A DNA stretch of 64,000 bases from Acidimicrobiales bacterium (GTDB lineage: Bacteria > Actinomycetota > Acidimicrobiia > Acidimicrobiales > JAHWLA01): the NCBI GenBank assembly GCA_035536915.1, contig DATLNE010000031.1:124001-188000 (forward strand). Direction: 5' to 3'. Position numbers and translations under genes: made by a program. Below, one piece after another: positions 34,017 to 43,332 of this stretch. The notes under the pieces are model-generated. The model was not told the DNA's origin and did no database searches. It saw only the letters and a program-made list of their open reading frames with translations. Position 1 is the stretch's first letter. Each line of letters starts with the position of its first letter.

Positions 34017-34022
34017 TACCTT
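34017..34022 (+). promoter_or_regulatory. -10 box for apt-rel, leaderless type
   Basis: TACCTT ends 6 nt before ATG 34029, with no ribosome-binding site. Confidence 0.6.
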
Positions 34023-34028
34023 GGGGCG

Positions 34029-34559
34029 ATGGGATACGACGCCGGCTGGCTCAAGGAGCACATCCGCGACATCCCTGATTTCCCCAAGCCCGGCGTGGTG
34101 TTCAAGGACATCACGCCCCTGCTGGGCGACGCCGAAGCATTCCAGGCCACGGTCGACGAGCTGGCCGACGCCTTTGCCGAGTCGCAGGTCGACAAGGTGC
34201 TCGGCGTCGAGGCCCGCGGCTTCATCATCGCCGCCCCCGTCGCCTACCGGTTGGGCGCCGGGTTCGTGCCCGTGCGCAAGGCAGGCAAGCTGCCGTGGTC
34301 GGTGGAGAAGCAGGAGTACGTGCTCGAGTACGGCACCGACTCGCTGGAGGTCCACTCCGACGCCGTGGCGCCGGGGGAGCGGGCATTGGTCATCGACGAC
34401 GTGTTGGCCACCGGCGGCACCGCCGAGGCCACTGTGCGGCTGGTCGAGAAGTTGGGCGGCGAGGTGGTCGGGCTCGGCTTCGCCATCGAACTGGGCTTCC
34501 TCGGCGGCCGGTCCAAGCTGGCAGGGCACGAGATCGTGTCCCTGATGGATTTCGGGTAA
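34029..34559 (+). CDS. apt: Adenine phosphoribosyltransferase
   Basis: 176-residue salvage enzyme that makes AMP from adenine and PRPP. It has the type I PRTase fold: FPKPGVVFKDITPLL near residue 17, EARGFIIAAPVAYRLG (about 61-76), and the PRPP loop ALVIDDVLATGGTAEA (about 119-134). It is followed after 6 nt by rel, as in many actinomycetes (secDF-apt-rel). Confidence 0.95.
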   Translation: MGYDAGWLKEHIRDIPDFPKPGVVFKDITPLLGDAEAFQATVDELADAFAESQVDKVLGVEARGFIIAAPVAYRLGAGFVPVRKAGKLPWSVEKQEYVLEYGTDSLEVHSDAVAPGERALVIDDVLATGGTAEATVRLVEKLGGEVVGLGFAIELGFLGGRSKLAGHEIVSLMDFG

Positions 34560-34565
34560 CAGGCG

Positions 34566-36752
34566 GTGGCAACGGTCCTGCCCTGGCGCCGACAGGCGGC
34601 CCCCGACGAAGGCATCCTCGGGCCGCTGCTGCACGCCTACCGGTCCCGTCACCCCAAGGCCGACGTCAGCCTCATCCTGCGGGCCTTCGAGGCCGCCGAC
34701 CGGGCGCACGCCACCCAGGTGCGCAAGTCGGGCGAGCCCTACATCCACCACCCCATCGCGGTGGCGACCATCGTGGCCGAGCTCGGCCTCGACGACGTGA
34801 CGATCGCCTCGGCCCTGCTGCACGACGCCGTGGAGGACACCGGCGTCACCGTCGACGACGTGTCGGCGGAGTTCGGCTCGGTGGTGGCCGCCATCGTCGA
34901 CGGCGTGACCAAGCTCGACCGGGTGCGCTTCGACTCCAAGGAAGCCCAGCAGGCCGCCTCCATGCGCAAGATGCTGGTGGCGATGGCCAAGGACTGGCGA
35001 GTCCTGATCATCAAGCTGGCCGACCGCCTCCACAACATGCGGACGATCGCCGCCATGCCGGAGTTCAAGCAGCGGCGCACGGCCCAGGAGACCATCGACA
35101 TCTACGCGCCGCTGGCGCACCGCCTCGGCATCCAGGAGATGAAGTGGCAGTTGGAGGACCTGGCCTTCGCCGCCCTGTACCCCAAGCGCTACGCCGAGAT
35201 CGAGCAGATGGTGGCCATGCGGGCGCCGGAGCGCGAGATCTACCTGGCTCAGGTGTTGGAGCAGGTGCGCGACCGCCTGTCAGAGCTGCGCATCGACGGG
35301 GAAGTCACCGGCCGGCCCAAGCACCTGTGGTCCATCTACGAGAAGATGGTCGTCAAGGGCAAGGAGTTCGACGAGATCTACGACCTCGTCGGCATCCGGG
35401 TGCTGGTCGACTCGGTCAAGGACTGTTACGCCGCGCTGGGCTCCATCCACGCCACGTGGAAGCCGGTGCAGGGGCGGTTCAAGGACTACATCGCCATGCC
35501 CAAGTTCAACCTCTACCAGTCGTTGCACACCACGGTGGTGGGGCCCCAGGGCAAGCCGCTGGAGGTGCAGATCCGCACCCGGGAGATGCACCACCGGGCC
35601 GAGTTCGGCATCGCCGCCCACTGGGGCTACAAGGAGCAGGCGCCCGCCGACGTGGCCTGGCTGCAGCGGATCGTCGACTGGCAGTCCGAGACCAACAACC
35701 CGGCGGAGTTCTTGGAGACGCTGAAGCTCGACCTGGAGCAGGACGAGGTCTTCGTCTTCACCCCCAAGGGCGACGTGGTGACGATGCCCGCGGGCGCCAC
35801 GCCCGTCGACTTCGCCTACTCCATTCACACCGACGTGGGGCACCGCTGCATCGGCGCCCGGGTGAACGGCCGGCTGGCGCCCCTCGACTCCAAGCTGCAC
35901 TCGGGCGACACCGTCGAGATCTTCACCTCCAAGGTGCCGTCGGCCGGGCCGTCGCGCGACTGGTTGAAGATCGTCGTCACGCCCCGGGCCCGCAACAAGA
36001 TCCGCCAGTGGTTCTCCCGTGAGCGCCGCGAGGACGCCATCGAGATGGGCCGCGACGAGCTGTCGAAGGCGTTGCGCAAGGAAGGATTGCCGGTCCAGAA
36101 GCTGGCGTCGTCACCGGTGCTGCTGAAGCTGGCCGAGACGATGAACTACGTCGACATCGACGCGCTGCACGCGGCGATCGGCGACGGCCACGCCTCGGCC
36201 AAGTCGATCGCCCAGCGGGTCGCTCGCGAGCTGCGGGGCGGCGACCACGAAGAACAGCTGCCCACGACGGCGCGCTCGCCCCGCCGGCCGTCGCGGCGCA
36301 AGTCGGTGGGCGTGCACGTCGAGGGGCTCGACGACGTGATGGTGCGGCTGTCGCGCTGCTGCACCCCGGTGCCGGGCGACGAGATCATCGGCTTCGTGAC
36401 CCGAGGGCGGGGTGTGTCGGTGCACCGGTCCGACTGCGCCAACGCGCTGGCGCTGACCGATCGCATCATCGAGGTGGAGTGGGACCGCGACCGGGGCGGC
36501 GTGTTCGTGGCGTCGATCGAGGTGAAGGCGCTCGACCGGGCCCGCCTGCTGGCGGATGTGACCAGGGTGCTGTCCGAGCACCACGTGAACATCCTGGGTT
36601 CGTCCACCCACGTGGGCGCCGACCGGGTGAGCCGCATGCGCTTCGACTTCGAGCTGGCCGACCCGTCGCACCTCGACTCGATGATCACATCGGTCAAGCG
36701 CATCGACTCGGTCTACGACGCCTACCGCATCGTCCCCGGGAAGGGCGCATAA
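34566..36752 (+). CDS. rel: Bifunctional (p)ppGpp synthetase/hydrolase Rel
   Basis: 728-residue long RSH enzyme that makes and degrades the alarmone (p)ppGpp. The HD hydrolase has HHPIAVA, LLHDAVEDT and KLADRLHNMRT. The synthetase has KGKEFDEIYDLVGIRV, and its RFKD motif is the basic RxKD form of bifunctional enzymes rather than the ExDD form of synthetase-only RelA. TGS (VFVFTPKGDVVTMPAGATPVD), helical/zinc-finger-like (LSRCCTPVPGD) and C-terminal ACT domains follow. Start GTG 34566. All catalytic segments are intact. Confidence 0.95.
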   Translation: MATVLPWRRQAAPDEGILGPLLHAYRSRHPKADVSLILRAFEAADRAHATQVRKSGEPYIHHPIAVATIVAELGLDDVTIASALLHDAVEDTGVTVDDVSAEFGSVVAAIVDGVTKLDRVRFDSKEAQQAASMRKMLVAMAKDWRVLIIKLADRLHNMRTIAAMPEFKQRRTAQETIDIYAPLAHRLGIQEMKWQLEDLAFAALYPKRYAEIEQMVAMRAPEREIYLAQVLEQVRDRLSELRIDGEVTGRPKHLWSIYEKMVVKGKEFDEIYDLVGIRVLVDSVKDCYAALGSIHATWKPVQGRFKDYIAMPKFNLYQSLHTTVVGPQGKPLEVQIRTREMHHRAEFGIAAHWGYKEQAPADVAWLQRIVDWQSETNNPAEFLETLKLDLEQDEVFVFTPKGDVVTMPAGATPVDFAYSIHTDVGHRCIGARVNGRLAPLDSKLHSGDTVEIFTSKVPSAGPSRDWLKIVVTPRARNKIRQWFSRERREDAIEMGRDELSKALRKEGLPVQKLASSPVLLKLAETMNYVDIDALHAAIGDGHASAKSIAQRVARELRGGDHEEQLPTTARSPRRPSRRKSVGVHVEGLDDVMVRLSRCCTPVPGDEIIGFVTRGRGVSVHRSDCANALALTDRIIEVEWDRDRGGVFVASIEVKALDRARLLADVTRVLSEHHVNILGSSTHVGADRVSRMRFDFELADPSHLDSMITSVKRIDSVYDAYRIVPGKGA

Positions 36753-36782
36753 GGAGTTGCGCGGATAGGTCGCCCGCCGCTC

Positions 36783-36811
36783 GCCGTAGGTCGTTCTCGA
36801 CGGCCTACGGC
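36783..36811 (+). terminator. Hairpin after rel
   Basis: A perfect 8-bp inverted repeat, GCCGTAGG and CCTACGGC, with a 13-nt loop starts 31 nt after the rel stop. There is no T-tract. The rest of 36753-36951 is non-coding and AT-richer than the genes; I see no RNA gene in it. Confidence 0.45.
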
Positions 36812-36951
36812 CGCCGAGACAGGCGCTGTGCTCGTTTTGTCGCCTCGCCTATCGGCTCGGCTCCTAAGCCCAGCCCTGAAATCATTTCCTCCGAGGAGCG
36901 TGTATCGCTCGTCAGCCAATCGGCGTGACGACAGCGATGAAAGGGCTCAAC

Positions 36952-37416
36952 ATGTTTCGCAAGCTTGGGGTCGCGGCTACGACGCTCGCGGCGGTAGTCG
37001 GTTTGGTCTCTCCGGCCATGGCCAGTGATGCCGGGGCAGGCCCGCGCAAAGCGACAGTCACAAACACCCTGCTCGGCATCGGCGCGTACTACGTGCTGGC
37101 GGGCGAGGCAGTCGAGACCGACGTCACAAACGGGCTCGCTACGACGATCAGCGCCACGTGCAACGTAACACTGGTGCTCATCGAGGTCCAACCTCGCCGG
37201 ATGGACCCCCTGTGCTCGATCCGCGACAAGAGCACCGGCCGTCACTACCAGTTGACGACGCTCCAGAACCGCGGCACGGCGGCGGCTGCAGGAAGCTTCG
37301 TCGTCACCCAGAGCCACGGCTACGAGCTGTGCGTCGGGATCATGACCTACTACCCGGGCGACATCCCCGGCGGCCGGTACGACGCACCCTGTGTGACGCT
37401 GACCAGCGGCGTGTAA
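36952..37416 (+). CDS. Exported four-cysteine protein of unknown function
   Basis: 154-residue protein that I do not recognise. The signal peptide is MFRKLGVAATTLAAVVGLVSPAMA with a cut near residue 24. The mature part is about 130 residues, beta-rich by eye, with four cysteines (in SATCNVT, DPLCSIR, YELCVGI and DAPCVTL) that could form two disulfides. ATG 36952 has AAAGGG 6 nt upstream; in-frame starts at 36925 and 36937 would lengthen the signal peptide. It lies alone between rel and hisS. Confidence 0.72.
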   Translation: MFRKLGVAATTLAAVVGLVSPAMASDAGAGPRKATVTNTLLGIGAYYVLAGEAVETDVTNGLATTISATCNVTLVLIEVQPRRMDPLCSIRDKSTGRHYQLTTLQNRGTAAAAGSFVVTQSHGYELCVGIMTYYPGDIPGGRYDAPCVTLTSGV

Positions 37417-37454
37417 CGACGCTTTACCCACGAAGGACGGCACGGCCGGGCAAC

Positions 37455-37460
37455 TAACCT
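37455..37460 (+). promoter_or_regulatory. -10 box for hisS-aspS, leaderless type
   Basis: TAACCT ends 6 nt before GTG 37467; no ribosome-binding site is present. Confidence 0.6.
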
Positions 37461-37466
37461 CCGGCC

Positions 37467-38690
37467 GTGCCCGACTTCCAGGCGCCGCCTGGCACCTTCG
37501 ACGTGTTGCCGCCCCAGTCCGCTCGCTACGAGCGGCTCGTGGCTGCCTTTGCCGACCACGTCGGCCGGGCGGGCTACGGCCTCGTGGTCAGCCCCATGTT
37601 CGAGGACATCGGCGTCTTCCAGCGGGTGGGGGAGTCCACCGACGTCGTCCGCAAGGAGATGTACGACTTCGACGACAAAGGCGGCCGCCGCATCGCCTTG
37701 CGCCCCGAGGGCACGGCCAGCGTGGTGCGGGCCTACGTGCAGCACCGGCCCACCCCGCCGTTCAAGGCCTGGTACGCCGGCCCCAACTTCCGCTACGAGC
37801 GCCCGCAGGCGGGCCGCTACCGCCAGCACCACCAAGTCGGCGTCGAGGTCCTTGGCACCGAGGACCCCGACCTCGATGTCGAGGTCGTCGCCCTGCTGTC
37901 GGGCTTCTACGCCCGGCTCGGCCTGCAGCAGGTCACCCTCAAGCTGAACAGCCTGGGCGACGCCATCTGCCGCCCCGCCTACCGCGACGCCCTCGCCGCC
38001 CACTTCCGCACCCAGTCCTTGTGCGACGAGCACAAGGACCGCATCGACGACAACCCGCTGCGCATCCTCGACTGCAAGCGCGACCCCTGCCGCGCCGCCT
38101 CGGCCGACGCCCCCCTCCAGGTCGACCACCTGTGTGACCCGTGCAAGGCCCACTACGACCGAGTGCAGCGCGGGCTCAGCGCCCTTGCCATCGCCTACAC
38201 GCCCGACCCCCGCCTGGTGCGAGGCCTCGACTACTACACCCGCACCACCTTCGAGTTCGCCGCCACCGCGCTCGACAGCGCCCAGGACGCCGTCGGCGGC
38301 GGCGGGCGCTATGACGGCCTGGCCGAATCCCTCGGCGGCCCGCCCACGCCGGGCATCGGCTTCGGCGCGGGCATCGAGCGCATCCTGCTGGCCTGCGACG
38401 CCGAAGGCGTCTTCCCGACCCCGGCCACCACCCTCGACGTCTTCGTGGTCGACACCACCGGGGGCGACGCCGCCCGCGACGCCACCTCCGCCCTCCGGCA
38501 GCACGGCATCCGGGCCGACCGCGCCTTCGACAACCGCAGCTGGAAGTCGCAGATGAAAGCAGCCACCCGCAGCGGCGCGCCCCTGACCTTGAACATCGAG
38601 CCCGACGGCTGGACCCTGCGCACCAGCGACGGCGAGCGCGAGCCCGTCACCGCCGAGACTGTCGTCGACCACGTGAGAAAGCGACTATGA
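37467..38690 (+). CDS. hisS: Histidine-tRNA ligase
   Basis: Class II aminoacyl-tRNA synthetase of 407 residues. Motif 2 is FRYERPQAGRYRQHHQ. The histidine-specific segment is LVRGLDYYTRTTFE, and motif 3 is PGIGFGAGIERILLA, before an anticodon-binding domain of about 90 residues. GTG 37467 is leaderless. The stop overlaps the aspS ATG (ATGA). Confidence 0.95.
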   Translation: MPDFQAPPGTFDVLPPQSARYERLVAAFADHVGRAGYGLVVSPMFEDIGVFQRVGESTDVVRKEMYDFDDKGGRRIALRPEGTASVVRAYVQHRPTPPFKAWYAGPNFRYERPQAGRYRQHHQVGVEVLGTEDPDLDVEVVALLSGFYARLGLQQVTLKLNSLGDAICRPAYRDALAAHFRTQSLCDEHKDRIDDNPLRILDCKRDPCRAASADAPLQVDHLCDPCKAHYDRVQRGLSALAIAYTPDPRLVRGLDYYTRTTFEFAATALDSAQDAVGGGGRYDGLAESLGGPPTPGIGFGAGIERILLACDAEGVFPTPATTLDVFVVDTTGGDAARDATSALRQHGIRADRAFDNRSWKSQMKAATRSGAPLTLNIEPDGWTLRTSDGEREPVTAETVVDHVRKRL

Positions 38691-40411
38691 GGACCGACTA
38701 CTGCGGCACCCTGACTCCCGAGCACGTCGGGCGCACCGTCACCCTGTGCGGCTGGGTAGGCCGGCGCCGGGAGCACGGCGAGCACCTGGCCTTCGTCGAC
38801 CTGCGCGATCACACCGGCCTCGTGCAGTGCGTGGTCGACGGCGCCCACGACATCCGCAACGAGTACGTCCTCAAGGTCACCGGCACCGTCCGCCACCGCC
38901 CCGAAGGCACCACCAACCCCAACCTGCCCACCGGCGAGGTCGAGGTCGGCGACTGCGACGTCGAGGTGCTGTCGACCGCCGAGCCGCCCCCGTTCCCCAT
39001 CACCGACCGCATCGAGGCCGACGAGACCGTCCGCCTGCGCCACCGCTACCTCGACCTGCGCCGCGACCGCATGCAGCGCAACCTGCGCACCCGGGCCAAG
39101 GTGAACAGCGCCATCCGCAAGGCCATGGAGCGCCAGGGCTTCGTGGAGATCGAGACGCCCATGCTCATCGCCTCCACCCCGGAAGGCGCCCGCGACTTCG
39201 TGGTGCCCAGCCGCCTCAAGCCCGGCAGCTTCTACGCCCTGCCCCAGAGCCCGCAGCTGTTCAAGCAGCTCAGCATGGTGGGCGGCATCGATCGGTACTA
39301 CCAGATCGCCCGCTGCCTCAGGGACGAGGACCTGCGCGCCGATCGGCAGTTCGAGTTCATGCAGCTCGACGCCGAAATGAGCTTCGCCACCCAGGAGGAC
39401 GTCTTCGCCGCCATCTCCGAGGCGGTGGCCGACGCCACCGAGGCAGCCACCGGCACACGCCCGTCCGAAGTGCCCCGCATGACGCATGCGGAGGCGGCCG
39501 AGCGCTTCGGCAGCGACAAGCCCGACGTGCGTTTCGGCATGGAACTGGTCGAGCTCACGCCGGTCTTCGCCGCCACCGAGTTCAACGCCTTCAAGGCCGC
39601 CTGCGTCAAGGGCATCCGCGTGCCCGGCGAAGGGCAGGCCACCCGCAACCGCCTCGACGCCCTCACCGACATGGCCAAGCGCTTCGGCGCCAAGGGCCTG
39701 GTCTGGATGCGCGTGGCCGACGGCAACACCCTCGACTCGCCGGTGGCCAAGTTCCTCAGCGACGACGAGCTGCAGGGCATCGCCTCGACCCTTGAAGCCC
39801 AGCCCGGCGACCTCCTGCTGCTGGTGGCCGACGAGCGCCGCACCGCCCAGCACGTGCTCGGCCTGCTCCGCCTGGAACTGGGCAAGCCCCCCGTCAACGA
39901 AGGCGGTTTCCACTTTCTTTGGGTGACCGACTTCCCCCTGTTCGAGGCCGTCGACGAGGCCACGGGCAAGCCCGTCCCCGCCCACCACCCGTTCACCATG
40001 CCGCACCCCGACGACATGGAGAAGCTCGACACCGACCCGCTGGCCGTGCGCAGCCAGGCCTACGACCTCGTCGTCAACGGCTGGGAACTGGGCTCGGGCA
40101 GCGTGCGGATCCACCGGGGCGACGTGCAGCAGCGCATCTTCGGCCTACTGGGCATCGGCGCCGAAGAGGCCCAGGCCAAGTTCGGCTTCCTGCTCGACGC
40201 CTTCCGCTACGGCGCCCCGCCGCACGCGGGCTTCGCCTTCGGCATCGACCGCTTGGTCGCCATCCTCTGCGGCGAGGAGAACATCCGGGAGGTCATCGCC
40301 TTCCCCAAGACCCAGTCGGGCCTCGACCCCCTTACCGGCGCGCCCAGCGAGATCGACCCCAAGCAGCTCACCGAGTTGGGCATCCGCTTGCTGCCCCCGC
40401 CGCAGAACTAG
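38687..40411 (+). CDS. aspS: Aspartate-tRNA ligase
   Basis: 574-residue bacterial-type AspRS. An OB-fold anticodon domain is at about 1-105 (LCGWVGRRREHGEHLAFVDLRD), motif 1 is RQGFVEIETP, and motif 2 is RCLRDEDLRADRQFEF. A GAD insertion domain lies in the middle, and motif 3 is HAGFAFGIDRLVAIL. It is translationally coupled to hisS. Whether it also charges tRNA-Asn cannot be told here, as no gatCAB is in the window. Confidence 0.95.
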   Translation: MRTDYCGTLTPEHVGRTVTLCGWVGRRREHGEHLAFVDLRDHTGLVQCVVDGAHDIRNEYVLKVTGTVRHRPEGTTNPNLPTGEVEVGDCDVEVLSTAEPPPFPITDRIEADETVRLRHRYLDLRRDRMQRNLRTRAKVNSAIRKAMERQGFVEIETPMLIASTPEGARDFVVPSRLKPGSFYALPQSPQLFKQLSMVGGIDRYYQIARCLRDEDLRADRQFEFMQLDAEMSFATQEDVFAAISEAVADATEAATGTRPSEVPRMTHAEAAERFGSDKPDVRFGMELVELTPVFAATEFNAFKAACVKGIRVPGEGQATRNRLDALTDMAKRFGAKGLVWMRVADGNTLDSPVAKFLSDDELQGIASTLEAQPGDLLLLVADERRTAQHVLGLLRLELGKPPVNEGGFHFLWVTDFPLFEAVDEATGKPVPAHHPFTMPHPDDMEKLDTDPLAVRSQAYDLVVNGWELGSGSVRIHRGDVQQRIFGLLGIGAEEAQAKFGFLLDAFRYGAPPHAGFAFGIDRLVAILCGEENIREVIAFPKTQSGLDPLTGAPSEIDPKQLTELGIRLLPPPQN

Positions 40412-40447
40412 GTCAACGCGAGGGGCCATCGTTCCGATAGCCCTTGT

Positions 40448-41959
40448 GTGACAACCGACGAGGTGGCGACGCGCCTGCGCGACGAGCGCTTCGCCCACGA
40501 GGCGCGCATCGTCGGCATCCGCAACTTCACCACGCCCTCGTTGGAGGCCGTCGAGCGCCGCCGCTCCGAACTGTGGACGGTCGCCTTCCTGGCCATGGTG
40601 TGCATGGCCATCGCCGTCATCCTCCTGAGCATCAACAAGGAGGCGGCCGATGTCGTCAAGCAACCCGCCTTCCGAGTCGCCGTGCTCGGCGTCACCGTGG
40701 TGCTCGCCGCCTACGTGCTGGAGAAGGAACGCCACCTCCGCAAGCTGACCCGCCTGCTCATGGACGAACGGGTGCTGACTGCCGCCCTGTCGAACCGCCT
40801 CAAGGAGCTGGCCATGCTCTGCGAGGTGGGCAAGGCGGTGAACTCCGTCCTCGACCTCGACCAGGTGCTCGGGATCATCCTGTCGAGCGCCACCGAGCTG
40901 CTCGAAGGCTCCAGCGGTTCGGTCATGCTCTTCGACGGCGACCAGCTGCGAGTGGTGTCCGAGCAGGGCAACCCGTCGGCCTTCGACGCGCACGTAGCCA
41001 TGGGCGACGGCATCTCCGGCCAGGTGGCGCTGCTGCGCGAACCCATGCTGATCAACGGACGGGTGGAGTCGTCGCGCCGAATCGCGGTGGAGAGCGCCAT
41101 GAGCGTCCCCCTGCTCAACCGGGACGAACTGCTGGGCGTGCTCAACGTCAACGGCAGCCGTGAGCGGGTGTTCACTGAGTACGACCTGCGGGCGCTGACG
41201 CTCTTCGCCGACCACGCGGCGGTCGCCATCGCCAACGCCCGCCTGTACGAGGCGGAACGGGTGCACGTGGCCGAACTGCTCGAGCTCGACCGCATGAAGT
41301 CGGAGTTCATCGCCACCGTCAGCCACGAACTGCGCACGCCGCTGACCTCGATCATGGGCTGCACCCGCACCATGCAGCGCAAGGAACTGCCCGCCGAAGT
41401 GACGGCCGAGTTCCTGCAGATGATCGAACGCCAAGGCCAGCGCCTGCTCGCCCTCATCGAAGACGTGCTCGACGTGCAGCGGGCGGGCGCCGTCGACGAG
41501 GTCGGCATCGTCCCCCTCGACGTGCGGCTCCTGCTCGAAGAGGTGCAGCGCGTGCAGGCGGCGGCCGAGCGAGAGGTCCGCCTCGGCGTGGTGCCCCACC
41601 TGGTGGTGCTGGGCGACCGCCCCAGCCTGGAGCGGGTGTTCACCAACCTGGTCGACAACGCCCACACGCATGGCGGGGGCAACGTGACCATCGAGGTGGC
41701 CGCCGTGCTCGACGGCGACATGCCGTCGGCCCTTGTCTCGGTGCTCGACCGTGGGCGCGGCGTCGACCCCGACGACGCCGAGCGCATCTTCGAGCGCTTC
41801 AAGCGAGGCCCCGGGGCGTTCTCGCCGGGCATGGGGCTCGGCCTCTACATGGTGCGCTCGTTGGTCGAGGCCCAAGGCGGCCGCGTGTGGGTGACGCCTC
41901 GGGACGGCGGCGGCGCTGCCTTCCGGGTGCTGCTGCCCTGCACCGCGCAGGAGGCGTAG
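40448..41959 (+). CDS. Orphan sensor histidine kinase with GAF domain
   Basis: 503-residue membrane kinase. Two helices at about 43-62 and 76-92 enclose a very short loop, so it probably senses through its cytoplasmic GAF domain (about 118-268) rather than an outside ligand. HisKA follows with the phospho-acceptor His293 in FIATVSHELRTPL. HATPase_c follows with NLVDNAHTHGGG, DRGRGVDP and GMGLGLYMVRS. No response regulator is adjacent. GTG 40448 follows a weak TAGCCC box and no ribosome-binding site. Confidence 0.88.
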   Translation: MTTDEVATRLRDERFAHEARIVGIRNFTTPSLEAVERRRSELWTVAFLAMVCMAIAVILLSINKEAADVVKQPAFRVAVLGVTVVLAAYVLEKERHLRKLTRLLMDERVLTAALSNRLKELAMLCEVGKAVNSVLDLDQVLGIILSSATELLEGSSGSVMLFDGDQLRVVSEQGNPSAFDAHVAMGDGISGQVALLREPMLINGRVESSRRIAVESAMSVPLLNRDELLGVLNVNGSRERVFTEYDLRALTLFADHAAVAIANARLYEAERVHVAELLELDRMKSEFIATVSHELRTPLTSIMGCTRTMQRKELPAEVTAEFLQMIERQGQRLLALIEDVLDVQRAGAVDEVGIVPLDVRLLLEEVQRVQAAAEREVRLGVVPHLVVLGDRPSLERVFTNLVDNAHTHGGGNVTIEVAAVLDGDMPSALVSVLDRGRGVDPDDAERIFERFKRGPGAFSPGMGLGLYMVRSLVEAQGGRVWVTPRDGGGAAFRVLLPCTAQEA

Positions 41960-41969
41960 CGTCGGCGCC

Positions 41970-43262
41970 GTGACGGCGCCCGACGACCTCTTTGCTGCCG
42001 CCCTCGACGAACGCCTGGCCCAGCAGGCGCCGCTGGCCGCCCGCATGCGCCCCCGGTCGATCGACGAGGTGGCGGGCCAGGAGCACCTGCTCGGGGCCGG
42101 CGCCCCCTTGCGGGCGCTCATCGAGTCGGACCGCCTGTCGTCGATCATCCTGTGGGGCCCGCCGGGCACCGGCAAGACCACCCTGGCCCGGCTCATCGCC
42201 GATGCCACCAGCCGGGTGTTCGTGCCGCTGTCGGCGGTCACCGCAGGGGTGAAGGACGTGCGCGAGGTGGTGGAGGCCGCTCGTCGCCGCCTGGCCGAGA
42301 ACGGACGGGGCACGATCTTGTTCCTCGACGAGGTCCACCGCTTCAACAAGTCGCAGCAGGACGCGCTCCTGCCATCGGTGGAGGACGGCACGCTGACGCT
42401 GGTGGGGGCCACCACCGAGAACCCGTACTTCGAGGTGAACGCCCCGCTGCTGAGCCGCTCGACCTTGTTCCGGCTGGAGCCGCTGTCGCCAGAGGCACTG
42501 CGGTCGATCCTCGACCGGGCGCTGGCCGCCGAGGGGGCGACGGCCGACGACGACGCGCTCGACTTCATCGTGAACCTGGTCGACGGCGACGCCCGGGCCG
42601 CGCTCACCACCCTGGAGGTGGCGTTGGCCCTGGCCGACGGCGCCGTGTCGTTGGCCGACGTGGAAGCGGCCCGGTCGGCCCGCGCCCTGCGCTACGAACG
42701 CGACGACCACTACGACATCGTTTCCGCCTTCATCAAGAGCATCCGCGGCTCCGACGTCGACGGCGGCCTCTACTGGCTGGCCCGCATGCTGGCCGCCGGT
42801 GAGGACGCCCGGTTCATCGCCCGCCGGCTGGTGATCCTGGCGTCGGAGGACGTGGGCATGGCCGACCCCATGTCGCTGCTGGTGGCCGACGCCGCCGCCC
42901 GGGCCGTGGAGTTCGTGGGGCTGCCCGAGGCGCAGCTGAACCTGGCGCAGGCGGTCATCCACTTGGCCACGGCGCCCAAGTCGAACTCGGTCATCACCGC
43001 CCTGGGCGCCGCCCAGGCCGACGTGCGCGAACGGCCCGCCGGGCCGGTGCCTCCCCAGTTGCGCGACTCCCACTACAAGAGCGCCAAGAAGCTCGGCCAC
43101 GGCGTGGGCTATCGCTACCCCCACGACGACCCCCGCGGGTGGGTGGAGCAGGAGTACCGGCCCGACGAGGTGGCCGACCGCACCTACTACGAGCCGTCAC
43201 CCCACGGGCGGGAGGCCGACATCGCCCGCCGCTGGCAGGAGCGCCGCGGCATCACCGACTGA
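41970..43262 (+). CDS. rarA: Replication-associated recombination protein RarA (MgsA)
   Basis: 430-residue AAA+ ATPase of the RarA/Mgs1/WRNIP1 family, which acts at stalled replication forks. Walker A is GPPGTGKTTLA, Walker B is ILFLDEVHRFNKSQQD, and sensor 1 is GATTENPYFEVN. The C-terminal tetramerisation domain has SAFIKSIRGSDVDGGLYWLARML and PHDDPRGWVEQEY, both family marks. It starts at GTG 41970, 10 nt after the kinase gene. Confidence 0.93.
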   Translation: MTAPDDLFAAALDERLAQQAPLAARMRPRSIDEVAGQEHLLGAGAPLRALIESDRLSSIILWGPPGTGKTTLARLIADATSRVFVPLSAVTAGVKDVREVVEAARRRLAENGRGTILFLDEVHRFNKSQQDALLPSVEDGTLTLVGATTENPYFEVNAPLLSRSTLFRLEPLSPEALRSILDRALAAEGATADDDALDFIVNLVDGDARAALTTLEVALALADGAVSLADVEAARSARALRYERDDHYDIVSAFIKSIRGSDVDGGLYWLARMLAAGEDARFIARRLVILASEDVGMADPMSLLVADAAARAVEFVGLPEAQLNLAQAVIHLATAPKSNSVITALGAAQADVRERPAGPVPPQLRDSHYKSAKKLGHGVGYRYPHDDPRGWVEQEYRPDEVADRTYYEPSPHGREADIARRWQERRGITD

Positions 43263-43265
43263 CTT

Positions 43266-43299
43266 GCCAGTTGTGCGCGGTACGCCGCGCACAACTGGC
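43266..43299 (+). terminator. Perfect 15-bp terminator hairpin after rarA
   Basis: Arms GCCAGTTGTGCGCGG and CCGCGCACAACTGGC flank a TACG loop, 3 nt after the rarA stop. It is very stable, with no T-tract. The core CAGTTGTGC is also present in the palindrome at 15505. Confidence 0.75.
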
Positions 43300-43317
43300 G
43301 GCTCAGCGCCGGGCGAT

Positions 43318-43323
43318 TAGTGT
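43318..43323 (+). promoter_or_regulatory. -10 box for DUF948 gene
   Basis: TAGTGT ends 9 nt before ATG 43333; no ribosome-binding site is visible. Confidence 0.4.
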
Positions 43324-43332
43324 CACCCGGCT

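Noticed and set aside
40145-42610. 821-residue minus-strand frame
   Set aside because: It runs antisense across three well-supported genes (aspS, histidine kinase, rarA).
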